A stretch of DNA of 26,881 nt, taken from contig NW_019773884.1 in NCBI RefSeq assembly GCF_001039355.2, positions 10,128 to 37,008 on the forward strand, given 5' to 3'. This DNA is from Lingula anatina (Eukaryota > Brachiopoda > Lingulata > Lingulida > Lingulidae). The notes below the pieces were generated by a model that did not search any database, had not been told where the DNA came from, and saw only the letters and a list, made by a program, of their open reading frames with translations. Numbering within the stretch: position 1 is the first letter of the stretch; every line of letters starts with the position of its first letter. The position numbers and the translations under genes were made by a program. Positions 22,901-26,881 of the stretch are shown here, piece after piece.

Positions 22901-24679
22901 TGGTCAATACATCATAAACAATGTAGCTGTCCTTCCATAGATTCCATTACACTAAAACAAAAGCTGCAGTCTCTCACTTTTATCTGTTCTACAGAGTGAT
23001 ATACAAAGTGATCAGCACACTGCCTGTACAGACACTTGAGATCCAGAGTCACATTCAAGGTGGTACAGGCTATCAATTCTCTTTAAAGGGATAATAACTC
23101 TTCATATGAGATTTATATTTCACAATAAAAACATTGTGAATAACTCACAGAAATATAATATATTCTGTTTTACCACAAAAATGGCAGATATAGCTATTAT
23201 TCTGATATCTGAGCTGGTCTTCAGACCACGGGACCTCCATTGATGGCTATACTCTGTTATAATCTCTTAAGAGTTTTTAACAAAAAACCAAACTTTTTAG
23301 AAAAAAAAAACAGGGACTAACTTTGAATGTAAAAATGGATTCATTAACCATTGGTAAGTATGGGAAAATTGTTGTTTACTCCAGGAAAATTCATTTTTTT
23401 GGCCAAAACGAAGAGTTATTATCCCTTTAACTTTAAAATAAGAAAGCAGGCACTTGACTGCACTTTCCCCGTTTCCCATGTAAGACACTGTCATCACCCT
23501 CTTAATGAGTCTGGGAATAAACCAAGATATAAAATTTAAACCATCCCCTGCCCCTCAAACCCACCCCCTTGTTACCCAGAAATTCAACTTCCCTAAGACC
23601 CCAAGAATCAATCACTTTATTTTTAAAGACTGTCTTAATATTTTCAATTCAGAGGATTCCTAAGGACTGATCTAGCCATTGTGCTTGTGCCACATAAAGG
23701 TGATTAATGAAAATAAGAATGATGGCAATGTGATCTATTAGCCAACCAATCTTTAAGACTTAACAAATTGACAAAATAGTAGTTAATTATGACTTAGACA
23801 GTGGAGGATGGATTATCAGTGTGAACTATCTTCTATGTCTAAATTTCAACAGATGATAAACTGGGTGGAAAAAAAAGATCTTTATTTCCTGGACAAATTG
23901 GCCAATTTTCTCTCTAGTAACAGGTCTTGAAAAGGTGACTAATCCATCACCACCTTCACAAAACTACAGGCAATTTATATTCTGATACCAAAACTTGTTC
24001 AAATGATTTATTAATGTAGAAAACATTGCCTATGCACCATTACCTACAAGTCATTTCACATCATATTTAGACAGTATAGTCAATATTTTCATATTGTCTA
24101 TAATCCGACTTTCTAAATAGGATTTTTCTGAGGAAATGTTTCATAATGCCATTCACTTGGACTTAATTAAACAGACAAAAGAACTGAAACAAAGCAATTA
24201 ATCCTAATTGTATGGCACCATAATTCAGTTAATCACCAGTATTAATGATGTCAGAGCAAATGGAAAGGCCATAATTAAGACAAAAAATGGCAATATTTTC
24301 CTTAATTTCTCATATGTATGGACAATGGAACAGAAGGCATAATAAAGGATGGGGATGATAATGTTAAGCAGCAGAGATTTATAATCCAGCCAACTATAAA
24401 TTAATTTAGAACATTTATTCAAAATTGAAAAATATCCTTATCGAACAGAGTGTACACAAAAGCAGTCATTAGCAATTACACATGTATAGAATTTTTTTTT
24501 TCTACCACCAATACCAAAGATTAATTTTTTGACTATTTTAGCAGACAGCTGGCTGTTCATTTACATCCCTGGCATCAAATGACTGTAAATAAATAGATTG
24601 TCTGATGATTAAGACCTCATTAACTACCAGCACACAGGAGGAGTCCAATCAGGAGAGGTGATGCCACAGTGACCTTCAT
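3881..24679 (-). CDS. Nrg: L1-family neural cell adhesion molecule (neuroglian/L1CAM-like), spliced, 3' end missing
   Basis: Single-pass membrane adhesion protein of the immunoglobulin superfamily. Family members act at the surface of neurons, glia and epithelia in homophilic adhesion and axon guidance, and anchor to spectrin through ankyrin. I joined 23 exons, all GT-AG and phase-consistent, for 1212 codons plus 2 nt. Approximate residues: signal peptide 1-17, microexon segment 18-29, Ig1 37-125, Ig2 130-227, Ig3 232-326, Ig4 330-420, Ig5 424-513, Ig6 515-612, FN1 616-715, FN2 716-815, FN3 816-941, FN4 943-1047, FN5 1050-1145, membrane helix 1158-1179, tail from 1180. Six Ig plus five FN3, a GWF-type membrane start and a tail with KE...GGFGEY are diagnostic of the L1 family. 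Most Ig domains keep Cys, Trp and the D-x-G-x-Y-x-C signature. Family members usually run 1250-1300 residues, so roughly 60-100 tail residues lie outside the window. Family assignment is certain; the symbol follows the invertebrate orthologue name. Confidence 0.95.
3954..4257 (-). other. Intron between exons 22 and 23
   Basis: 304 bp, AT-rich, with a short TTA repeat at about 4228-4241. Nothing else seen. Confidence 0.85.
4258..4383 (-). CDS. Nrg: Exon 22: transmembrane helix and stop-transfer signal
   Basis: Encodes MSIGYIGTAGWFYG, then an uninterrupted Ile/Leu/Ala/Val helix of about 20 residues, then the basic stop-transfer RRKRGENYP. The GWF at the outer membrane face and RGxxY at the inner face match L1-family proteins. 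Acceptor TTTTCAG, donor CAG|GTATAG. Confidence 0.95.
4384..4775 (-). other. Intron between exons 21 and 22
   Basis: 392 bp, no repeat or cassette exon recognised. Confidence 0.85.
4776..4937 (-). CDS. Nrg: Exon 21: second half of FN5 and juxtamembrane linker
   Basis: Encodes TNMWMNTFTETDRMWRNISK, then LDPGTTYEVRLVAMNSKQYS and an extracellular linker ending DTLGS. L-x-P-G-x-x-Y is the FN3 F-strand motif. One sequon, NIS. Acceptor CTCTCAG, donor CAG|GTAGGG. Confidence 0.95.
4938..5662 (-). other. Intron between exons 20 and 21
   Basis: 725 bp, AT-rich. Around 5396-5450 the words CCAATTTAGCC and TGGCTTAAACTGGCT give a loose TGGCTAA-type repetition. No coding signal. Confidence 0.85.
5663..5794 (-). 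CDS. Nrg: Exon 20: first half of FN5
   Basis: Encodes PGKPDFRAVAGPCSSVVDCP, then INVTFIPASVNPGGAFYVQY. The two nearby cysteines could form a local disulfide (inference). One sequon, NVT. The NPGGAFYVQYRKK motif is typical of the membrane-proximal FN3 domain of L1 proteins. Acceptor CTCTAG, donor AAG|GTGAGT. Confidence 0.95.
5795..6151 (-). other. Intron between exons 19 and 20
   Basis: 357 bp. It contains the A26 run (6121-6146, poly-U in the transcript) directly after its donor site, and otherwise no recognisable feature. Confidence 0.85.
6121..6146. repeat. A26 homopolymer abutting a 5' splice site
   Basis: Run of 26 A on the + strand; one T then separates it from about ten more A. In the transcript this is a U tract starting at intron position +6 of the exon 19 donor. 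Confidence 0.9.
6152..6349 (-). CDS. Nrg: Exon 19: second half of FN4
   Basis: Encodes TGLSLGAIQYKEPAMTIG and then STRYRVYVWARTNVGRGEQD, with the FN3 Tyr-x-Val-x-Val pattern, ending ATLEPS. Acceptor CTTCCAG, donor CAA|GTAAGT. Immediately after the donor the transcript has a 26-nt U tract (see findings). Confidence 0.95.
6598..6720 (-). CDS. Nrg: Exon 18: first half of FN4
   Basis: Encodes PGPVQNFQFVLVGPNHIKLQ and then WNKPAEPNGKITGYDIGYRT. W-x-x-P-x-E-x-N-G-x-I-x-G-Y is the textbook FN3 B-C strand motif, highly conserved in L1-family FN4. Acceptor TTTCCAG, donor CAG|GTAGGT. Confidence 0.95.
6721..7046 (-). other. Intron between exons 17 and 18
   Basis: 326 bp, AT-rich. Its donor is GTGATT, weak for a GT-AG intron. 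Nothing else seen. Confidence 0.85.
7047..7296 (-). CDS. Nrg: Exon 17: second half of FN3, with a furin-type site
   Basis: Opens IQFWLEEEGEQGMRTEYIY, contains RTKR at residues 893-896 (7183-7194), then AQVRVINKKYAGPPSNKI and VQTPEG, the standard end of this domain. Acceptor CTCTAG. The donor GAG|GTGATT is the weakest of the gene. Confidence 0.94.
7297..7666 (-). other. Intron between exons 16 and 17
   Basis: 370 bp with no repeat or cassette exon recognised. Confidence 0.85.
7667..7797 (-). CDS. Nrg: Exon 16: first half of FN3
   Basis: Encodes PLVAPTNFMLNPNVAVTSNK and then ASFIWDAVDPESDQIRGFMR with the domain's Trp. The G-F-x-x-G-Y-Q/x-I-x-F-W sequence across the junction with exon 17 is characteristic of the third FN3 domain of L1 proteins. 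Acceptor CTTCCAG, donor CAG|GTATGT, phase 0. Confidence 0.95.
7798..8148 (-). other. Intron between exons 15 and 16
   Basis: 351 bp dominated by a GT microsatellite; otherwise featureless. Confidence 0.85.
7891..7953. repeat. (GT)n microsatellite, about 31 units
   Basis: Uninterrupted GT dinucleotide run on the + strand (CA on the transcript). Long translated open frames across it are artefacts. Confidence 0.95.
8149..8383 (-). CDS. Nrg: Exon 15: rest of FN2
   Basis: Encodes PMAPVEHNGQGFHYLITYYR, then the FN3 tail FYTPYAIKVQAINSMSAAPD and VGFSGES. The N-G-x-G-F-x-Y motif of L1-family FN2 is clear. Acceptor TTTTCAG, donor GCA|GTAAGT. Confidence 0.95.
8384..8880 (-). other. Intron between exons 14 and 15
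   Basis: 497 bp. Two similar words, AAGGGACCTGGTTTTACAAA (8609-8628) and AAGGGATCTGGTTTAAAAAA (8739-8758), form a direct repeat. They loosely resemble the ends of the 790-1083 element. Confidence 0.75.
8881..9251 (-). CDS. Nrg: Exon 14: complete FN1 and start of FN2
   Basis: The longest exon (371 nt). It opens RPEPPKVVTIMECGTQQARV, typical of the Ig6-FN1 linker, followed by SWSAG (FN3 Trp) and VNYTFRVLAQNRIGWSLPS (FN3 Tyr and the N-x-x-G-x-S turn). It then enters FN2 at HNPENVETWNTEWDQLHIRW. Sequons NTT and NYT. Acceptor TTCTAG, donor ACG|GTGAGG, phase 0. Confidence 0.95.
9252..9575 (-). other. Intron between exons 13 and 14
   Basis: 324 bp, no recognisable feature. Confidence 0.85.
9576..9872 (-). 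CDS. Nrg: Exon 13: complete Ig6
   Basis: The only Ig domain encoded by a single exon. It carries VKFVCTAR (first Cys), LEMYWLKDSERINLN (Trp) and DSGKYTCVAKNGLEN (signature), then a sequon NHT before TLVVQ. Acceptor CTTCCAG, donor AAG|GTAGGT. It is the last Ig before the FN3 series, as expected for the family. Confidence 0.95.
10125..10215 (-). CDS. Nrg: Exon 12: second half of Ig5
   Basis: A 91-nt exon encoding NVQSSDGGEYACHASNKFGS and then GFRDGRLVVR, with the D-G-G-E-Y-x-C signature of the Ig5 F strand. Acceptor TTTCCAG, donor GAG|GTAGGT. Too short to stand out as an open frame but continuous with its neighbours. Confidence 0.94.
10432..10616 (-). CDS. Nrg: Exon 11: first half of Ig5
   Basis: Encodes EEPSFLRPPPLIQEVPADKS, then IIPCQVFGAPKPRISWTRNG and HPSGDLEIK. 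The Ig5 Cys and Trp are present. Acceptor TTTCAG, donor AAG|GTAAAA. It ends at a codon boundary and joins exon 12 in phase 0. Confidence 0.94.
10617..10951 (-). other. Intron between exons 10 and 11
   Basis: 335 bp; contains the GA microsatellite and nothing else recognised. Confidence 0.85.
10641..10702. repeat. (GA)n microsatellite
   Basis: About 25 GA units followed by GGGA units. It lies close to the exon 11 acceptor, on its upstream side in the transcript, where it reads as CU repeats. Confidence 0.95.
10952..11098 (-). CDS. Nrg: Exon 10: second half of Ig4
   Basis: Encodes VNNPRLQVGQDKIIFKNLT and LVVQCNATNKFQDGYVYGDA. N-P-R, IIF-x-N and SDTLVVQCNATN are L1-family Ig4 hallmarks; the Tyr before Cys is replaced by Val, as in other L1-type Ig4 domains. 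Two N-glycosylation sequons (NLT, NAT). Acceptor TTTCAG, donor TAG|GTAAGG. Confidence 0.95.
11099..11559 (-). other. Intron between exons 9 and 10
   Basis: 461 bp of AT-rich sequence without recognisable elements. Confidence 0.85.
11560..11691 (-). CDS. Nrg: Exon 9: first half of Ig4
   Basis: Encodes TPYWINEPMDVNAAEEEDAE, then FFCRAEGIPAPRVSMFINGV, with the first Ig4 Cys. The position that usually holds the Ig Trp appears to be Met here (RVSMFING). Acceptor TTTACAG, donor AGA|GTAAGT. Confidence 0.95.
11905..12095 (-). CDS. Nrg: Exon 8: second half of Ig3
   Basis: Encodes PTPRIIWRRTDGRPLSPRH, with the core Trp, and FEDEGTYSCEATNSES, with the D-E-G-T-Y-x-C signature. Acceptor TCTGCAG, donor AAT|GTAAGT. 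63 complete codons plus one split base at each end. Confidence 0.95.
12096..12649 (-). other. Intron between exons 7 and 8
   Basis: 554 bp, AT-rich, with one ambiguous base (n) at 12466. No recognisable elements. Confidence 0.85.
12650..12758 (-). CDS. Nrg: Exon 7: first half of Ig3
   Basis: Encodes MQSIVRTRPHSLYATP and then SALRGGRIAIKCIFGG, with the first Ig3 Cys. Acceptor CTCTCAG, donor ATA|GTAAGT. The last codon is split and completed by exon 8 as Tyr, giving GGYPTPRIIW across the junction. Confidence 0.94.
12759..13357 (-). other. Intron between exons 6 and 7
   Basis: 599 bp. A degenerate TATT/TATC-rich simple repeat occupies about 13287-13347, near the exon 6 donor. Otherwise nothing seen. 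Confidence 0.85.
13358..13486 (-). CDS. Nrg: Exon 6: second half of Ig2
   Basis: Encodes NLYFANILPEDQQNGNIYRC, containing the second Ig2 Cys, followed by VAYNSRLSATVEGEDA. NLYFAN is a strongly conserved L1-family motif. Acceptor TTGCAG, donor GAT|GTAAGT. The acceptor region is part of a 32-bp tandem duplication (see findings). Confidence 0.95.
13480..13543. repeat. 32-bp tandem duplication across the exon 6 acceptor
   Basis: Copy 1 (13480-13511) begins AGGTTACCTGCAAGACAAAA and copy 2 (13512-13543) begins AGGTTACCTGTAAGACAAAA; they differ at only a few bases. Each contains the 3' splice site plus the first bases of exon 6. Confidence 0.9.
13691..13861 (-). CDS. Nrg: Exon 5: first half of Ig2
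   Basis: Encodes LEQFPPVTVPTV, then KLTCSPP and AEIYWNVNKIPLKLDGRVS, carrying the Ig2 Cys and Trp. The IYW...K...RVS arrangement is the L1-family Ig2 pattern. Acceptor TTGTCAG, donor ATG|GTGAGG; phase 1 at both ends. Confidence 0.95.
14207..14265. repeat. Nested inverted repeat (potential hairpin)
   Basis: Outer arms CCAGTGGCC (14207-14215) and GGCCACTGG (14257-14265) are perfectly complementary. Inner arms AAAGAGAT (14226-14233) and ATCTCTTT (14243-14250) are also perfect, around a 9-nt loop. The two stems are separated by a 10/6-nt internal loop. Confidence 0.75.
14462..14489. repeat. A28 homopolymer
   Basis: Uninterrupted run of A inside the exon 4-5 intron. No retroposon body or target duplication recognised beside it. 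Confidence 0.9.
15837..16021 (-). CDS. Nrg: Exon 4: second half of Ig1
   Basis: Begins YSWYKDKEYLEIG with the Ig core Trp and contains KDQGYYQCNATNAFG, the D-x-G-x-Y-x-C signature carrying an N-linked glycosylation sequon. Acceptor TTTTCAG, donor GAG|GTAAGT. The 61 complete codons plus one split base at each end match its neighbours. Confidence 0.95.
16022..16375 (-). other. Intron between exons 3 and 4
   Basis: 354 bp; carries a short AAAT repeat (about 16026-16047) next to the exon 4 acceptor and nothing else recognised. Confidence 0.85.
16376..16490 (-). CDS. Nrg: Exon 3: N-terminus of mature protein and first half of Ig1
   Basis: Acceptor TTTCAG, donor TTC|GTAAGT. It opens EDFTQPPSINVQAPKV and contains the first Ig1 cysteine in VELPCVASGSP. 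It starts with two bases of a split codon and ends two bases into the Ser codon completed by exon 4. Not found as a long open frame because of its 115-nt length, but the translation runs directly into the Ig1 Trp region of exon 4. Confidence 0.93.
16536..16652. repeat. Degenerate minisatellite, TTGTCACAACCAACACAA-like units
   Basis: About four imperfect copies of a TTGTCACAACCAACACAA word with variable spacers. Confidence 0.7.
17374..17588. mobile_element. Complete 215-bp MITE (PIF/Harbinger-like), flanked by TAA
   Basis: The left end starts GGCTCTATTCCCATAGATT, then AGATCGATCTA. The reverse complement of the right end starts CACCCCATTTCCATAGATT, then AGATCGACCTA. Similarity continues imperfectly for about 50 bp on each side. 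TAA flanks both ends (17371-17373 and 17589-17591). A 3-bp TAA/TTA duplication is the PIF/Harbinger hallmark. The interior has no coding capacity. A second copy begins at 26828. Confidence 0.8.
17823..17855 (-). CDS. Nrg: Exon 2: 33-nt microexon between signal peptide and Ig1
   Basis: Exactly 33 nt bounded by a strong acceptor (a T- and C-rich tract ending ACTGCAG) and a consensus donor GCT|GTAAGT. It is symmetric in phase, so it can be included or skipped without a frameshift. Included, it adds LTGLTDWQGG with hybrid codons Gly before and Ser after. Skipped, exon 1 joins exon 3 through an Ala codon (LLLCA-A-EDF). Vertebrate L1 has a neuronal mini-exon at the equivalent place, so a regulated cassette is likely. 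No transcript evidence is available here. Confidence 0.75.
17920..18238 (+). repeat. AGGTCA-rich degenerate minisatellite
   Basis: Twelve perfect AGGTCA hexamers on the + strand start at 17920, 17935, 17961, 17972, 17986, 17997, 18023, 18064, 18079, 18203, 18218 and 18233. Near-matches lie at 18008 (GGGTCA), 18038, 18090 and 18105. Spacings are mostly 11, 15 or 26 bp, showing a decayed repeat of about 26 bp made of two sub-units. The array is split by an AT microsatellite. Confidence 0.85.
18123..18178. repeat. (AT)n microsatellite
   Basis: About 28 AT units inside the AGGTCA-rich array. Confidence 0.95.
19825..19943. repeat. (CT)n then (CA)n compound microsatellite
   Basis: About ten CT units (19825-19847) followed by roughly 40 CA units from 19857, with one G interruption near the end. 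All open frames crossing it are low-complexity artefacts. Confidence 0.95.
24628..24679 (-). CDS. Nrg: Exon 1 (coding part): start codon and signal peptide
   Basis: The first coding exon reads MKVTVASPLLIGLLLCA and ends one base into the next codon at donor CTG|GTAGTT. A Lys followed by a Leu/Ile-rich core and small residues is a standard secretory signal. The exon's phase matches the microexon and also exon 3. ATG context is GCAGAGATGA, with a purine at -3. An in-frame ATG lies 7 codons upstream (24698-24700) in a poor TTTTTC context; I preferred the downstream one. The exon has no family-specific sequence, so its link to the gene rests on phase, signal-peptide character and the absence of another candidate. 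A 5' non-coding exon further upstream is possible. Confidence 0.8.
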
Positions 24680-25042
24680 CTCTGCCAGGTTAACAGACAT
24701 GAAAAACCATCTCAAACTTATACTGGATATTCAGGGTGTGGAACTTGTCCTTATTTTATTTATTTTTTTATTTATTTTTTTTTGGGGGGGGGTTGAGGGG
24801 GGATTTAAATACTTCATTTCTTTTATCATATTTATTAAATATGTATCTATTTTTTATCTTAACTCACCAAGATGGGCATTTAAAGGTGGGTCTAAATTTA
24901 AACTTAATGATTAAAGGCCAATGGTGACATGCCAAATCACTCCAGGGGCCAAGAACGGTGATGCTGACCCAGTGGCTTTCTCTGTACCCTGCTGCTTTTA
25001 GAAGAGCCCAAGCCTTCCTTTCACCAATGAAGAAAGTCTTGC

Positions 25043-25356
25043 TTTTCAAAATATAATACAAAATCCATATTTTGTAAAAAAAGATATCTGCCTTTGAGTT
25101 AAAGGATTAAATGTACCAAAAGGAAGGAAATTCACAGCTTTTTAAAAGACGTTTCTCTAAAGTAAACCATGGAACTGCCACAATGAAGGGAAATCCTGTT
25201 TTTCAAAATATAATGCAAAATCCATATTTTGTGAATTAAACCTGCCTTTGTGTTTAAAAAGGATTAAATAAACCAAAAGGAGGGAAATTCACAGCTTTAT
25301 AAAAGACGCTTCTCCAAAGTAAACCATGGAAATGTCACAATGAAGGGAAATCCTGA
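25043..25356. repeat. 157-bp tandem duplication, two copies
   Basis: Copy 1 (25043-25199) and copy 2 (25200-25356) share start TTTTCAAAATATAAT and end GGGAAATCCTG with the same 157-bp offset at both ends and high identity throughout. A degraded piece of a further copy (CAATGAAGAAAGTCTTG, about 25025-25041) precedes them. Located about 360-680 bp upstream of the start codon. Confidence 0.9.
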
Positions 25357-26827
25357 AACTGTATCTCCAGCACTTTGAACTGCGCTCAAATTCCTTATAA
25401 ATTTTCACAGGACAAAGCTTTCCAATAAATTCAACACCAAATCCACTATTCTTATACTTCTCAGGAGAAGAATTGCAATCAATTATTGTGCTCCATCACG
25501 GCCAACTCGGTAACAGCATTGATTTCTGCCAGAGTTTGTAAGTGTTTTCTGAAAGCTTTCAGTCTAGATACCGTCCTGTTGTAAATGGCCGCTGCGTTAT
25601 CAATAATATCGTAGGCAAGAGGAAGCAAGAACAAAAGGATAAATCATTACATTAATTTATCTGGACAATGGCAACAGCAGGGATTGTGTCAATTGTTTGG
25701 TAACAACTATTCTGTTAGGAACAATCATAACAGAATATTTGTATGGCTTAGAAGATTACCGACATTCCAATCTGTTCACTTCAAAGCTGTATTGGTTTGA
25801 TTGCTTGCATATTTTTCCAAAACTTATGTTCTCCTAGCTTTAAAAAATCAGGAGAAATTAACTATTCAACCAATATTTTGACATTTATAAAATATCTCAT
25901 GCACAAAAATTTTTACGAAGGTATGTTTTACAACAATTTATTCCACTTTAACACCCGGGTAAATTAGACCTACCACTGTTTAAGAACTCTTAAACATCAC
26001 GCTCCATTTCTCTCAACTTATCTGGTCAGTTCAACTCAGATGACCATGTCGTGGTTTTAAGCTGGACATGCTCCATTTTCAGTGGTATTGTGATACTGGC
26101 TAAAGCTTGATACATTTTACTTGGGATAGGTCTTATTTGACAAGTTAAGGTCAGACTTTGGCAAATTCTCCCCCTTGACTCTATTTGACCTATGTCAGTC
26201 AAAACATTGAGATCTGATACCAGCCAGCAGGCAGGAGTTTTTCAAGAGCCTATTAACAGCAATTTGCACCAGATCTCATTACAATGGATTCCTAAATGGC
26301 ATCCTCCCGAAACTGTTTGTAAATTATACTTTCACCAGTTCACCAACGTGATTAACTGTGGGCTCTATTTTTTAGAGATTTTGTATAAAAAAATTTGCAC
26401 AACATTATATTCGTTGTCCCAGCGTTTTGGCAGCATATGGTTGTGCGGGCAGGCTGGCACGTTATATGGCTTGTGTGCCCTGGACATGCATGGTTAAAAC
26501 AGAAGAGGCCGTGGAATGGCAGCCATTACCTCGTTAATGAAACACGCAAATTCGCCGTTCTTGACATGAAACTCGTTTTTTGAGACGAGGTAGGTTTTAC
26601 AAGGGGCTAAATGTATGCATCATATGACAGACGGTTTGTTTAGGCCACTGGGACGTTAAATTTGTTAAGAATTATGAATTATTCACAAATACACCTTATA
26701 TACTTCTCAGGCCCAGAGTGAAATCAAAATTTCAATATTTTTAAAAATATGCAAATTCTTTGTGCTGCGGATCAAGTGTAATTTTATAACCTCACCTCCC
26801 CCCCCCCCACACATACACACAATCTAA

Positions 26828-26881
26828 GGCTCTATTCCCATAGATTTTAGATCGATCTATCCCCGCGGGGAGTTTCACTAT
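26828..26881. mobile_element. Second copy of the TAA-flanked MITE, cut by window end
   Basis: The 54 visible bases match the left end of the element at 17374 at all but three positions, again preceded by TAA (26825-26827). Confidence 0.85.

Larger units (their letters stand above)
17856..24627 (-). other. First intron, 6.8 kb
   Basis: Separates the signal-peptide exon from the microexon. It holds the AGGTCA minisatellite (17920-18238), AT, CT/CA microsatellites, one ambiguous base at 20047 and long AT-rich non-coding sequence. A less AT-rich island lies at about 21240-21600. A stretch rich in homeodomain- and Sox-type words lies next to exon 1 (about 23640-24620). No additional coding exon was recognised. 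Confidence 0.75.
24680..26881 (-). other. 5' flank / possible 5' UTR and promoter of the gene
   Basis: Sequence upstream of the start codon. I see no coding exon. It contains a T/G-rich low-complexity run (about 24756-24802), a 157-bp tandem duplication and a C run near 26799-26808. A less AT-rich stretch lies at about 26190-26600, and the start of a second MITE copy at 26828. The transcription start cannot be placed by eye. Confidence 0.6.

Noticed and set aside
26192-26497. 101-codon + frame in the 5' flank
   Set aside because: No recognisable domain and no splice context; retained only as a composition anomaly.
1-26881. CRISPR array, bacterial defence operon, tRNA or rRNA genes
   Set aside because: The repeats are microsatellites, minisatellites or MITEs; introns and protein type are animal; no cloverleaf or rRNA core sequence was noticed.

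Overview
The window is animal genomic DNA. It is AT-rich, with many short phase-consistent exons, GT-AG introns, long dinucleotide microsatellites and at least one MITE-like transposon family. Protein features and intron style suggest a lophotrochozoan invertebrate, perhaps a mollusc; that placement is an inference and not strong.

Almost the whole window is one gene on the minus strand: an L1-family cell adhesion molecule (neuroglian / L1CAM / NrCAM-like). I assembled 23 coding exons by eye from 24679 down to 3881. Every junction is GT-AG and the reading phase is conserved through all of them, giving 3638 coding nt (1212 codons plus 2 nt). The order is signal peptide, 33-nt microexon, six Ig domains, five fibronectin type III domains, one membrane helix and the start of a cytoplasmic tail. 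The rest of the tail, with the expected ankyrin-binding FIGQY-type motif, is not seen and presumably lies below position 1.

Layout by + coordinate: 1-3880, final visible intron (non-coding, one MITE-like repeat). 3881-4383, juxtamembrane tail and membrane exons. 4776-9251, FN5 to FN1. 9576-16490, Ig6 to Ig1. 17823-17855, candidate cassette microexon. 17856-24627, large first intron holding an unusual AGGTCA-rich minisatellite, microsatellites and a homeodomain/Sox-motif-rich stretch next to exon 1. 24628-24679, signal-peptide exon. 24680-26881, 5' flank with a 157-bp tandem duplication and the start of a second MITE copy.

No RNA genes, CRISPR arrays, bacterial operons or second protein-coding gene were found. 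The most notable points are the microexon between signal peptide and Ig1, the AGGTCA array close to it, a furin-type site in the third FN3 domain, a duplicated 3' splice site, and a TAA-flanked MITE family with two copies.
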